Assembly (NCBI GenBank): GCA_944386365.1
Contig: CALXAT010000001.1
Location: 277,028-341,027 of the forward strand
DNA: 64,000 nucleotides
Direction of reading: 5' to 3'
DNA from: an uncultured Clostridia bacterium
Lineage (GTDB): Bacteria; Bacillota; Clostridia; TANB77; CAG-508
A program made the position numbers and the translations under genes. This document shows, piece by piece, positions 17,623 through 26,786 of this stretch. The first letter of the stretch is position 1; each line of letters opens with the position of its first letter. The notes under the pieces were generated by a model that was not told where the DNA came from, ran no database searches, and was given only the letters and a program-made list of their open reading frames with translations.

Positions 17623-18426
17623 TTAAAGTTTTAAATCATCTATTATTCTTACTATTTCATCATAATCTGGTACATTCTCTCTAATATCACTATAATCTTT
17701 TTCAAAACTTTTAAGCATTTCTCTACCAGATTCATCTAGTCCATAGCCAATAGTTTCTCTTATATCTAAATCTGTTCCATAGTCTAACAGTAACTGTAAT
17801 GTTTCTGCTGCCTTATCATTATCATAAAATCTTAAAGCAAGTAATCCGTTTTTATTCATATCAGATTCTTGATAATTTGGATCGGCACCATTTTCGAGTA
17901 ATAATTTTGTTGCACCATAATATCCACATTCTGTTGTATAAGTAAGTGGAGTATTAACCCCTTGTGGTTTTTCATAAATTTGCACATCTGGATTTGCCCC
18001 ATTTTTTAATAGCAATTCTAAGATACTCCATTCAGCTTTTTCTTTGTTTTCATCTGGATTATATTTTATTGCATAATATATAGCTTTAGTTGTTTCATTT
18101 GGATTCCATCCATTTTTTAAATATTGCTCTACTTTATTATAATCATATTCTTTTATTGCAATTAATTCTATTCCTTCTTCTTTAATCTCCTCTTGTCTCT
18201 GGACTTCATCATAATTTACAAAATTGTTTATGATTTTATAATCTATAAATGAAAAAATAATTGTTAGAATTAGCAATATAATAAATGTCTTTTTAAATTT
18301 CTTTTTTGTTGCGCTTATTATTCCAAATACCATTGTTGAGATTAGTAATGTAATTATCATTACATTAAACCCTATAAATATTATTCCTAATGTTCCCATT
18401 ATAGGAATTATCGTTAAGGCTGCCAT
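17623..18426 (-). CDS. Membrane-anchored ankyrin-repeat protein
   Basis: 267 residues. The same two-helix anchor with basic loop (ATKKKFKKTFIILLIL) as the following gene is joined to about four ankyrin repeats. The clearest are ILELLLKNGANPDVQ, ATKLLLENGADPNYQ and TLQLLLDYGTDLDIRE. Ankyrin repeats bind other proteins; here they would be exposed on the far side of the second helix. ATG 18426 is chosen because GGGGAA lies just before it. Sharing one anchor between different outer domains suggests module swapping. Confidence 0.7.
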   Translation of the reverse strand: MAALTIIPIMGTLGIIFIGFNVMIITLLISTMVFGIISATKKKFKKTFIILLILTIIFSFIDYKIINNFVNYDEVQRQEEIKEEGIELIAIKEYDYNKVEQYLKNGWNPNETTKAIYYAIKYNPDENKEKAEWSILELLLKNGANPDVQIYEKPQGVNTPLTYTTECGYYGATKLLLENGADPNYQESDMNKNGLLALRFYDNDKAAETLQLLLDYGTDLDIRETIGYGLDESGREMLKSFEKDYSDIRENVPDYDEIVRIIDDLKL

Positions 18427-18526
18427 AAATATTCCCCTTTTACAATTTACTTGTTGATGTGATAATATCATAAAAGGGAGTAATTATCAATATAACTACT
18501 CCCTGCAAATTTGTAATCTTTAAAAT

Positions 18527-19222
18527 TTATATAGAATTTACTAGCTCATCATACTCATTTGATAAACTGTCACTATTAAATACTATATTTTCTCCTTGTA
18601 TTTGCCAATCATCTTGATTTTCAGATAATAAATTTAAAACTTTTTCAGATGTATTTAACATTGATATTACCTCATCTATCGAATCTTGTACTGTTGTGTC
18701 TAGTGATGCTAAATCCATATCTCCAATAAATTCATCTTTGTATAAATCTGTATAATAACTATCTAGCCCTTTATCATTAATGTATGACATTGCTTTATCT
18801 TCAGTTAAAAATTCTGTATATTTATTTTTGCAATCTTCTAATGTTGCTCTAGTATTTGTAATATATTCTTTAGATTCTGTAAAATCTTTTCCATCACTTT
18901 CATAATTTTCAACTGTTAATAATGTAGTAATTTTTTCATCATTTAAGATATTAGATATTTCTATGCTATTTTCAAAATTATCTTTTAAATATGATTTAAA
19001 GGCATCTTCTACTACTGCATAATCTCCATTAGTTACAATTCTGTCTAGTCTATCATTGATTGCATCCATATCAATATCTTCTGCATTTACTAGCTGATTT
19101 AATTCAGATAATTCTGCTTTTAGTTTATCCTCTTGCATCATATCACTAAATACAAAATATCCTATTACTGCAATTGCTATTACGATAATAATAAGAATAG
19201 CAATTAAAACTTTCTTTTTCAT
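18527..19222 (-). CDS. Secreted or anchored helical protein, unknown (231 aa)
   Basis: Signal-anchor at residues 4-28, then a mostly helical, acidic external domain (about 200 residues) with no recognised motif. AGGAGG precedes ATG 19222, so the nine residues before it in the open frame are not used. It is the first gene after the decayed dacF copy in the accessory stretch. It may be a lipoprotein-like stress or surface protein, but no lipobox cysteine is present. Confidence 0.55.
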   Translation of the reverse strand: MKKKVLIAILIIIVIAIAVIGYFVFSDMMQEDKLKAELSELNQLVNAEDIDMDAINDRLDRIVTNGDYAVVEDAFKSYLKDNFENSIEISNILNDEKITTLLTVENYESDGKDFTESKEYITNTRATLEDCKNKYTEFLTEDKAMSYINDKGLDSYYTDLYKDEFIGDMDLASLDTTVQDSIDEVISMLNTSEKVLNLLSENQDDWQIQGENIVFNSDSLSNEYDELVNSI

Positions 19223-19430
19223 AAAAACTCCTCCTTTTATTATTTTCATTCTAACTATATCATATAAGAAAAAAATATTCCATACTTATTGTAAATATAC
19301 AATATTTTATTTAACAATCCTAATCTGAAAACTACTAATAAGTCAAACATTTATCTCTTTTTTCTTGTTCTCTATAATTTTCATTTCTGCTTTAATTGAC
19401 TGCTTTATGATTGTAGTTACTATGTATGAC

Positions 19431-19850
19431 TTTTGTTCAAATGATGAATGACAAAGCTCTCGAACTTGATATGAGTGATACTACCTTTAAGAACTGTCAT
19501 GGTTTAGATGAAGATGGTAATATTTTCTCTAGTTATGATATTACCATTATGTCTAAATAAATATCCTGAAATTACTAATTATATTATGCTACAATTTGGA
19601 TGGATACTTTAAGAGATGGTGAAACTCAACTTTCTAATAGTTATTATTAAAAATATTGAACAAACCATAACGATTGCTAAACATATCTCTGCATCTATCT
19701 CTAGCAATCAAAAAGTTGGTGGAATTACTTTTTTAGATATAGACGTACTTAGCACTGTTAATTTAGTCTTACAAATTTTTGTTGATAAAATTGATCTTAC
19801 AACCATGCTTACAAAGGTATTTTCTAGTTAATTTAATTTACTAAGATAAT
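19431..19850 (+). pseudogene. Decayed partial copy of dacF
   Basis: The sequence matches dacF at DNA level: 19431-19550 corresponds to about 12655-12780 (VQMMNDKAHELGMSDTTFKNCHGLDEDG), 19558-19646 to about 12795-12882, and 19650-19850 to about 13187-13392. About 300 bases between the last two blocks are deleted, the active-site SxxK and KTG regions are missing, and there are frame breaks and in-frame stops. It is a non-functional remnant of a duplication of the gene at 12058-13392. Confidence 0.9.
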
Positions 19851-19870
19851 ACTGAAAATTGAAATTAAAA

Positions 19871-19901
19871 AGGGAACAACTTTATTAAAATGTTGCTCCC
19901 T
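19871..19901 (-). terminator. Terminator after valS
   Basis: Stem AGGGAGCAAC/GTTGTTCCCT (minus strand, one G-T pair) with an 11-base A/T loop, followed by TTTTTAATTTC, 17 bases after the valS stop. Confidence 0.8.
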
Positions 19902-19917
19902 TTAGCTAACTTTCCTT

Positions 19918-22590
19918 TTATAAAATCTCAATAGATTCCTTTACCTTTGTTAGCATATCTTTATATTTTTCTAATTTTGCTTTTTCTTCATCTATCTTGC
20001 TCTGTGGTGCTTTATTCATAAATCCTGGATTAGATAACATTTTTTCACATCTTGCAACTTCTCCTTCTAGCCTTTTCTTTTCTTCTTCTAATCTTTTTCT
20101 CTCTTGCTCCATATCTACTAATCCTTCAAATGGCATATATAATTCTACTCCATCTTCTACAATGCTAATGGCATTATCTTTAATACCTGTTTTATCTTTT
20201 TGAATTGTTATATTGCTTCCAAATCCTAATTTTAACAAGAAATCTTTTGCTTCTTGAATTTCCTTTTCATACTTTTCAGTAACAAAGATTAATTCTGCTT
20301 TTTTAGATGGATGTACATTCATATTGGCTCTTGTATTTCTAATTTCTGTTATAATTGTCTTTAATTTTTCAACAAAGGCTTCTTCTTCTTTGAATGTATT
20401 CTCATTTTGGGCATATGGCCATTTTGATACCATTAGTTCCTTATCATTGTATTTTACTAAATTTCTATAAATTTCTGTTGTTACAAATGGCATAAATGGA
20501 TGTAATAGTTTCATTGAAATACCAAATACATAATCTAATACATAGCAGACTTTTACTTTTTCATTATAGTCATCACTATATAGTCTTGGTTTTACCATTT
20601 CAATATACCAGTCACAAAATTCGTTCCAAATAAAATTATATATTTTGTCTAATGCAACACCTAAATCATAGTTTTCCATATTATTCGTTACTTCTGTAAT
20701 TAATGTTTCCAATTTATTGATAATCCATTTATCCTCTATATTTAATAACTCTTTTTTGTATTTACCTGTTTCTTTATCAAATACTTTTGTATGAAATTCT
20801 ATAACATCTTCATCTTTTACATCATGATTTCTAATAAATTTTGTTGCATTCCATATTTTATTTGCAAAGTTTGAAGCTTGTTCTAGTTTTTCTGGCATAT
20901 ACCTGATATCATTTCCCATTGTTGTTCCTGAAATGACAGCAAATCTTAAACTATCTGCTCCATATTCGTCAATGATTTCAATTGGATCAATGCCATTTCC
21001 TAATGTCTTAGACATCTTTCTTCCTTGGCTATCACGTACCATTCCATGAATTAATATATCTTTAAAAGGTACTTGACCAGTAAACTCTAATGCTTGCGAC
21101 ATCATTCTTGATACCCAGAAAGTAATGATATCAAATCCAGTTACTAATACATTTGTTGGATAGAAAGTTTTATAATCTTCTGTCTCTGTGTTTGGCCAAC
21201 CTAAAGTTGAAAATGGCCATAATGCTGAACTAAACCAAGTATCTAATGTATCTTCATCCTGATGTAATTTTGTACTTCCACATTTTTCACATTTTTCTGG
21301 TTTTGTTTTTGCAACATTAATATGTCCGCATTCTTCACAGTAATAGGCTGGTATTTGATGTCCCCACCATAATTGCCTTGAAATGCACCAATCTTGGATG
21401 TTGTCTAACCAATTAAAATATTGTTTTTCATATTTTTTAGGAATAAACCTAGCCTCATTATTTCTTACAGCATCAGCTGCTCTTTTAGCTAAATCTTTCA
21501 TAGAAACAAACCATTGCTCAGATATTTTTGGTTCTATTGTAGTTTTACATCTCTCGCATTTTGCTACATTATGTGTATAATCTTCTACTTTTACTAAAGC
21601 ACCTATTTCTTCTAGTTTTTTAACAATTGCTTTTCTTGCTTCTAATAAATCCATTCCTTTATATTCTGGAACCAAATCGCCCATTTTATAGTTTTCGTCA
21701 AATACTTCTACAATTTCTAAATTATGCCTTAATCCTGCTTGATAATCATTCATATCATGTGCAGGTGTTATTTTAACACAACCTGTTCCAAATTCTTTCT
21801 CAACAAATTCATCTGCTATGATTGGAATTTCTTTATTCATAATTGGTAATATACATGTTTTTCCTACCAGGTCTTTATATCTTTCATCATCTGGATGTAC
21901 AGCAACTGCTGTATCACCTAACATCGTTTCTGGTCTCGTTGTAGCAACAACAATATATCTATCCTTTTCTCCTTTTATTTGATAACGGATATGCCATAAA
22001 TGAGAAGCTTCTTCTTTATACTCTACCTCTGCATCAGATATAGAAGTTTTACAGCTTGGGCAATAATTAATCATTCTTTTTCCTTTATAAATTAACCCTT
22101 TATTATATAAATCAACAAATTGTTCTAAAACAGCATCTGATAGTCCTTTATCCATCGTAAAGCGTTTTCTATCCCAATCACAAGAACAACCTAATTTCTT
22201 TTGTTGCATTTCAATTGTTCCACCATAAATTCTTGTCCATTCCCATGCTTCTTCTAAGAATTTTTCTCTACCTAATTCTTGTTTTGTTTTGCCTTCATTT
22301 CTTAGTTTTTCAACAACTTTCATTTCTGTAGATATCGCAGCATGATCTGTTCCTGGAAGCCATAATGTATTATATCCTTGCATTCTCTTAAAACGAATTA
22401 AAATATCTTGAATGGTATCATCTAATGCATGCCCCATGTGTAGTTTTCCTGTTACATTTGGTGGTGGCATCATAATACAATAACTTTCTTTGGTTTTATC
22501 CATACTTGGTTTAAAATACCCTTTTTCCTCCCATTCTTGATATAGTTTTTCTTCAAAATCTTTTGGATTATACTTATCTTGCATATTCAT
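19918..22590 (-). CDS. valS: Valyl-tRNA synthetase
   Basis: A class I aminoacyl-tRNA synthetase of 890 residues that charges tRNA-Val. The HIGH motif reads HMGHA (near residue 53, after PPPNVTGKL), the KMSKS motif reads KMSKTLG (near 530), editing-domain elements include TTRPETMLGDTAV, and a coiled-coil arm occupies the last 70 residues. Zinc-like CxxC pairs (CEECG, CEKCG) lie in the insertion near 415-440. Length is normal. Two in-frame ATGs exist: 22590 is almost on the GGAGG, so the next one (22584) is a likely true start. It overlaps the stop of the small gene before it and is under T-box control. Confidence 0.97.
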   Translation of the reverse strand: MNMQDKYNPKDFEEKLYQEWEEKGYFKPSMDKTKESYCIMMPPPNVTGKLHMGHALDDTIQDILIRFKRMQGYNTLWLPGTDHAAISTEMKVVEKLRNEGKTKQELGREKFLEEAWEWTRIYGGTIEMQQKKLGCSCDWDRKRFTMDKGLSDAVLEQFVDLYNKGLIYKGKRMINYCPSCKTSISDAEVEYKEEASHLWHIRYQIKGEKDRYIVVATTRPETMLGDTAVAVHPDDERYKDLVGKTCILPIMNKEIPIIADEFVEKEFGTGCVKITPAHDMNDYQAGLRHNLEIVEVFDENYKMGDLVPEYKGMDLLEARKAIVKKLEEIGALVKVEDYTHNVAKCERCKTTIEPKISEQWFVSMKDLAKRAADAVRNNEARFIPKKYEKQYFNWLDNIQDWCISRQLWWGHQIPAYYCEECGHINVAKTKPEKCEKCGSTKLHQDEDTLDTWFSSALWPFSTLGWPNTETEDYKTFYPTNVLVTGFDIITFWVSRMMSQALEFTGQVPFKDILIHGMVRDSQGRKMSKTLGNGIDPIEIIDEYGADSLRFAVISGTTMGNDIRYMPEKLEQASNFANKIWNATKFIRNHDVKDEDVIEFHTKVFDKETGKYKKELLNIEDKWIINKLETLITEVTNNMENYDLGVALDKIYNFIWNEFCDWYIEMVKPRLYSDDYNEKVKVCYVLDYVFGISMKLLHPFMPFVTTEIYRNLVKYNDKELMVSKWPYAQNENTFKEEEAFVEKLKTIITEIRNTRANMNVHPSKKAELIFVTEKYEKEIQEAKDFLLKLGFGSNITIQKDKTGIKDNAISIVEDGVELYMPFEGLVDMEQERKRLEEEKKRLEGEVARCEKMLSNPGFMNKAPQSKIDEEKAKLEKYKDMLTKVKESIEIL

Positions 22591-22870
22591 CTTCCTCCCT
22601 TTCTTTTATTTTATTTAATAATGTTTGTTTATTTTCAGCTAAGAACTGTTGTGTTTCTTCTGCAATGATAATTGTTTTCATATTCATTTTTGTTTTTGTT
22701 AAAGCTTTTATATCTAAACTTAGATATTTTTCAATTTCTTCTTTAGTTAACTTTCTAAGTCCATTTTCTTTATGTGGTTTAAAAATTAATTCTTCTAACG
22801 GACCTAATTTATGCTTTTCATATTGTTCTACAAATCTTCTCCCATACCTACTTTCTTCTACATCTCCCAT
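22574..22870 (-). CDS. Small protein between valine T-box and valS (98 aa)
   Basis: Not recognised. A charged, helical, soluble protein (EESRYGRRFVEQYEKHKLGPLEELIF ... KMNMKTIIIAEETQQFLAENKQTLLNKIKEREEDE). ATG 22870 is chosen because GGGAGG lies 7 bases upstream; the longer frame runs back into the T-box terminator. Its stop overlaps the valS start, so the two are coupled and both under valine T-box control, which is unusual for a non-synthetase gene and hints at a translation-related role. Confidence 0.65.
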   Translation of the reverse strand: MGDVEESRYGRRFVEQYEKHKLGPLEELIFKPHKENGLRKLTKEEIEKYLSLDIKALTKTKMNMKTIIIAEETQQFLAENKQTLLNKIKEREEDEYAR

Positions 22871-22914
22871 TTTATTTCCTCCCATCATGTGTGGTAATTC
22901 TAGAAGTATCAAAA

Positions 22915-23140
22915 AAGCCCTTATGCATAAAACATAAGGGCGAATGATATTCACGTTACCACCTTAATTATATAACAATAAAATAAATTTGTTATATATC
23001 TCATTAAGCCTTTAACGTTGCCTAAACGGATATTCTTACTTATATTTCAGAATATCAACAAAAAAGCTACCTTCCATTTATCATGATTTAAGAAGCTTTC
23101 AGCCAATGACTTCTATTCTCTAAAAATATGTGTAAATGTA
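22915..23140 (-). promoter_or_regulatory. T-box riboswitch (valine) upstream of valS
   Basis: On the minus strand the leader contains a T-box-like AAGGTGGTAACGTG (about 22953-22966), directly followed by a strong terminator, so the T-box sequence can form the competing antiterminator. The TGGT bulge fits an uncharged tRNA ending A-CCA. A stem of GATATTC/GAATATC lies in the middle, and a GTA triplet (23068-23070) after GGAAG is a plausible valine specifier. Low charged tRNA-Val should allow readthrough into the small gene and valS. Confidence 0.8.
22917..22941 (-). terminator. T-box regulated terminator
   Basis: Perfect 9 bp stem GCCCTTATG/CATAAGGGC with a 7-base loop, followed on the minus strand by six T residues. 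Confidence 0.85.
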
Positions 23141-23159
23141 CTCCTCTTTTTTATTGTTT

Positions 23160-23348
23160 TTTTCTTTTATGTTAATATTATGACACATTTTTTTAAATTT
23201 TACAAGTGTTTTTATATTTTTTTTATTCAACTTTTATGTTTTTATTTTTTTATATTTCTAAACAATCGTATATCAAATTTACTAAAAAAGATGATATTGT
23301 ATTAATATTTTACAATTCATCTTTTTTATGCAAAAATTTAATTTTATC
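23160..23348. other. AT-rich spacer without a gene
   Basis: The stretch between the T-box leader and the alcohol dehydrogenase stop is very AT-rich, with T runs. I see no coding pattern and no clear terminator; the valS promoter must lie near 23140-23200 but no good -35/-10 pair could be fixed. Confidence 0.4.
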
Positions 23349-24512
23349 TTATTGTGCTGCTCTTCTATATAATTCAATGAAATCTTCCTTTGTAACCTCT
23401 CTTGGATTTCCTGGTTTACATGGATCATTCATTGCTTTTTCAGCAAGCATTTCAAAATCTTCTTCCTTTGCTCCATAATCTGTAATTTTTGTATTAATTC
23501 CAACTGTCTTACTTAATTCTGAAATCATCCATACAAATGTATTAATAACATCTTGATCATTTAAATGTTCTGCATCTGGTCTTCCAATATTCATTAAAAT
23601 CTCTCTAAATCTTTGTGCTGTTGCTGGGTCTTCTCCATTAAATCTCATGACCGTTGGTAATAACATCGCATTCGCGATACCATGTGGTGTGTCATATACA
23701 GCACCTAATTGGTGTGCCATTGAATGAACAATTCCAAGTCCTACATTTGAAAATCCCATTCCAGCAATATATTGTGCCATTCCCATCATTTCAATTGCTT
23801 CTTCATCTTTATCATTGACTGCTGCTGGTAAATATTTGAATATCATTTTAATAGCCTTCATATGAAACATATCTGACATTTCATTATGTGCTTTTGTAAT
23901 ATATCCTTCAACTGCATGTGTTAATGCATCCATTCCTGTTGCTGCTGCTAGACTTTTTGGCATTGATGCCATTAATTCTGAATCTATAATTGCTAAGATT
24001 GGAATATCATTAGGATCTACACATACCATTTTCACTTCTGCATCTTCATCTGTGATAACATAATTGATAGTCACTTCTGCTGCTGTTCCTGCTGTTGTAG
24101 GTAAAGCAATAACAGGCATTCCTCTATTTACTGTATTAGATGCTCCATTTAATGATTTAATATCACTTCTTTCTGGATTTGTCATAACAATGGAAATTCC
24201 TTTTGCTGTATCAATACTTGAACCTCCACCTACTGCAACGATTAAATCTGCTTTGGATTTTTTACAAGCCGCAACGCCATCTGTTACATTTTTTATCGTT
24301 GGATTTGGTTTAATTTCATCGTATAAGTCATATGGTATATCTGCTTTGTTTAATACTTCTTCTACTTTAGCTGTTACACCTGCTTCTACTAAAGACTTAT
24401 CACTTACTAAAAATACTTTTTTAAATCCTCTTTTTTGAATTTCTCCTGCAAGTTCTTCTCTTGCTCCTTTTCCAAAATATGATGTTTCATTTAAAACAAA
24501 TTTTACTGACAT
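23349..24512 (-). CDS. Iron-containing alcohol dehydrogenase
   Basis: A 387-residue group III Fe-dependent alcohol dehydrogenase related to lactaldehyde reductase FucO and butanol dehydrogenases. It interconverts aldehydes and alcohols with NAD(P)H in the cytoplasm. The nucleotide motif GGGSSIDTAKG is near residue 96. The metal ligands are an aspartate plus three histidines in MDALTHAVEGY (near 200), GIVHSMAHQLG (near 262) and YDTPHGIANA (near 277). AGGAGG upstream of ATG 24512. The substrate cannot be fixed from sequence; a fermentative ethanol or propanediol role is likely. Confidence 0.93.
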   Translation of the reverse strand: MSVKFVLNETSYFGKGAREELAGEIQKRGFKKVFLVSDKSLVEAGVTAKVEEVLNKADIPYDLYDEIKPNPTIKNVTDGVAACKKSKADLIVAVGGGSSIDTAKGISIVMTNPERSDIKSLNGASNTVNRGMPVIALPTTAGTAAEVTINYVITDEDAEVKMVCVDPNDIPILAIIDSELMASMPKSLAAATGMDALTHAVEGYITKAHNEMSDMFHMKAIKMIFKYLPAAVNDKDEEAIEMMGMAQYIAGMGFSNVGLGIVHSMAHQLGAVYDTPHGIANAMLLPTVMRFNGEDPATAQRFREILMNIGRPDAEHLNDQDVINTFVWMISELSKTVGINTKITDYGAKEEDFEMLAEKAMNDPCKPGNPREVTKEDFIELYRRAAQ

Positions 24513-24542
24513 TTTAAATTCCTCCTTAAAAATTTTATTTAA

Positions 24543-25187
24543 TTATCCTTCTTGGAAATCAGCTGGTATTTCAAATAAACTGTTATCTACATTATAAGAT
24601 ACATTTACTTGTAATAACTCAGATTTTTCTCCCATAATTGTTTTTATATATTGTAATTTATCACCTTTAAAATAAAATCTTGTATTCGTATCTTCTTCTG
24701 AAACTTCATCATTTGCGTTCATTAGAAAATAGGATACCCCTTTATATTCTTCATATTTGTATGTTTTTCCATCAATTTCTTCTTCACCTTTTTCAGGTTC
24801 TTGACTTTGTATAATATCATTTAATTCTGTTGCTAATTCTGTAAGTCCTATCTCGTTATTTTGATAAGTATAATATCTTTTTGTGCTATACATTAATAAA
24901 TTGGTATTTCCATCCTTTATAATTTCTGTTGTGTGACTTCCATCACTATATGTATCAATATTGGCTACATTACCTTTTCTTGATACAGTATATTGATTGT
25001 TATCATCTAGTTTAAAAGTCACTTGGTAAGTTTCATTTTGCATCATTTTGTCATAGATGGTTGACAGCCTATTGTCATTTACACTTTCTGTTTCTTTTTT
25101 TGTTACTACATATACAATAAGAGCAACTATAAGTAGTACAACTACAACAGAAATTGAAATAATAAATATTTTTTGTTTTTTATCCAT
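24543..25187 (-). CDS. Membrane-anchored protein, unknown (214 aa)
   Basis: Not recognised. A signal-anchor at about residues 8-30 (FIISISVVVVLLIVALIVYVV) and an external domain of about 180 residues, rich in beta strands and Tyr/Thr. It resembles the small LolA/LppX-like surface proteins of Clostridia in general pattern (short extracytoplasmic domain, many YxxY strands), but no cysteine lipobox is present. ATG 25187 chosen because GGAGG lies 6 bases ahead. It precedes the alcohol dehydrogenase gene by 30 bases, so they may be co-transcribed. Confidence 0.6.
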   Translation of the reverse strand: MDKKQKIFIISISVVVVLLIVALIVYVVTKKETESVNDNRLSTIYDKMMQNETYQVTFKLDDNNQYTVSRKGNVANIDTYSDGSHTTEIIKDGNTNLLMYSTKRYYTYQNNEIGLTELATELNDIIQSQEPEKGEEEIDGKTYKYEEYKGVSYFLMNANDEVSEEDTNTRFYFKGDKLQYIKTIMGEKSELLQVNVSYNVDNSLFEIPADFQEG

Positions 25188-25366
25188 TTTCTTCCTCCAT
25201 TCTTTTGTTAAATGATAATTTATTTTGCTACTAATATTTAAATAAGTCAAACCTATTCTTCTATATTTATTATAATTAAATTATATCAATAATATTTTGT
25301 TATCACAATAAAAACAATAAAATGTAACATAAATGTAATAAATGAGAATGACCATCATCTAACTAA

Positions 25367-25416
25367 AAAAGAGATAAACCACATAATAACCATTAATAGT
25401 TAGGTTCATCCCTTTT
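25367..25416 (-). terminator. Terminator after the phosphofructokinase
   Basis: On the minus strand AAAGGGATGAACC pairs with GGTTTATCTCTTT (two G-T pairs), with a further weak inner stem, followed by TTTTAG. Confidence 0.65.
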
Positions 25417-25450
25417 ATTTACTTTTTAATATATCATTATATTTTCAATG

Positions 25451-26593
25451 TTAGTCTCCTAAACAAATTCCGATATCTCTTGCTGTTTTTACTAAATCAT
25501 GATCCATAGTTACTAATCTTACATTACTTTCTGCTGTACCGCCTTGAACTGCTCCTATTTCTTTATTTTCTCCAACAACTACTTCTAGTGGTACATAATC
25601 CAATTTTCCATTTCTAATAACCGTTAGAACACCAAATTTTCCTTCCATAGCAAGTTCTACCGCTTTTGCTCCATATTTAGTAGATAATACTCTATCATAC
25701 GCTGTTGGTGTTCCTCCTCTTTGCATATATCCTAAAATGGTACATCTTGATTCTAATCCTGTTAATTCTTGAAGTTCTTTAGCAACTCTATTGCCTTCTC
25801 CTCCGAATTTAACACTGATTCCTGCTTTATTGTCAATTCCTTCTGCTGAATGTGTTGTTTGTGCAGCATCTTTTGGATGAGCCCCCTCTGAAACAACAAC
25901 AATACTAAATTCTTTTCCTTGCTCTTTTCTTTTATTAATTGCTTCTGCTGCTTTGTTAATATCATATGGTATTTCTGGAATCAAAGCAACATCTGCTCCT
26001 CCTGAAATAGCTGATTCCAAAGCAATCCAACCTGCAAATCTTCCCATAACTTCTAATACCATGATTCTGTGATGTGTTTCTGCTGTTGTATGTAATCTAT
26101 CTATTGCTTCAGTAGCTACATGAACTGCTGTATTGTATCCAAATGTAACATCTGTACATGCAACATCATTATCAATTGTTTTTGGTACGCCAATTGTATT
26201 GATTCCTTTTAAAAACAAATCTCTTGCTGATTTTTGTGTACTATCTCCACCTAATGTAAATACACAGTCAAATCCTGCTTCTTTTACATTTTTCACACAT
26301 TGATCTGACAAATCTTCATACGTAACTGTTCCATCTTCATGTTCTACTTTATAATGGAAAACAATTGCATTTGTAGACGAACCAATAATTGAACCACCTT
26401 TTGGTAAAATTCCTGAAGCGATTTCATTTCCATCTAATCGAATATAATCGTTTTTTACTAATCCTCTGTATCCATCGATATAACCGTAACATTCAATTCC
26501 ATTTGTTTCACAAGTTTTTTTAATAGCTCTGATTACTGCATTAAATCCTGATACATCTCCACCATTTGCTAGTATTGCAACTTTCTTTAACAT
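25451..26593 (-). CDS. pfkA: 6-phosphofructokinase
   Basis: A 380-residue phosphofructokinase, longer than the usual 320-residue bacterial PfkA. It phosphorylates fructose 6-phosphate in glycolysis. Motifs: GGDVSGFNAVIR at the N-terminus, phosphate-donor motif GGDST near 103, PKTIDND near 123 and MGRFAGW near 167. The residue after GGD decides the donor: Gly in ATP enzymes and Asp in pyrophosphate enzymes; here it is Ser. The Lys of PKTIDND is the pyrophosphate-type residue. The donor (ATP or PPi) is therefore open. ATG 26593 is chosen because GGGAGG lies just upstream. Confidence 0.9.
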   Translation of the reverse strand: MLKKVAILANGGDVSGFNAVIRAIKKTCETNGIECYGYIDGYRGLVKNDYIRLDGNEIASGILPKGGSIIGSSTNAIVFHYKVEHEDGTVTYEDLSDQCVKNVKEAGFDCVFTLGGDSTQKSARDLFLKGINTIGVPKTIDNDVACTDVTFGYNTAVHVATEAIDRLHTTAETHHRIMVLEVMGRFAGWIALESAISGGADVALIPEIPYDINKAAEAINKRKEQGKEFSIVVVSEGAHPKDAAQTTHSAEGIDNKAGISVKFGGEGNRVAKELQELTGLESRCTILGYMQRGGTPTAYDRVLSTKYGAKAVELAMEGKFGVLTVIRNGKLDYVPLEVVVGENKEIGAVQGGTAESNVRLVTMDHDLVKTARDIGICLGD

Positions 26594-26786
26594 AAAAAAT
26601 CCTCCCTTTCTCTTGTTTATGTCCATTTATTATTATACCAATATTATGAAAAATTACAAGTTTTTGGGGGGATTTTTTTGTTTTTTATTTTCACTATGTA
26701 TCAAGCATATTCATTCCAGTTTATGCTATTAAAAGTTCAATATTTTTAAATCAGAAAATGCACGGTAATTATAATTTCTACTAAAT

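Noticed and set aside
11622..19850. A prophage or integrative element
   Set aside because: No integrase, terminase, relaxase, att-like repeats or tRNA junction was seen in this accessory stretch.
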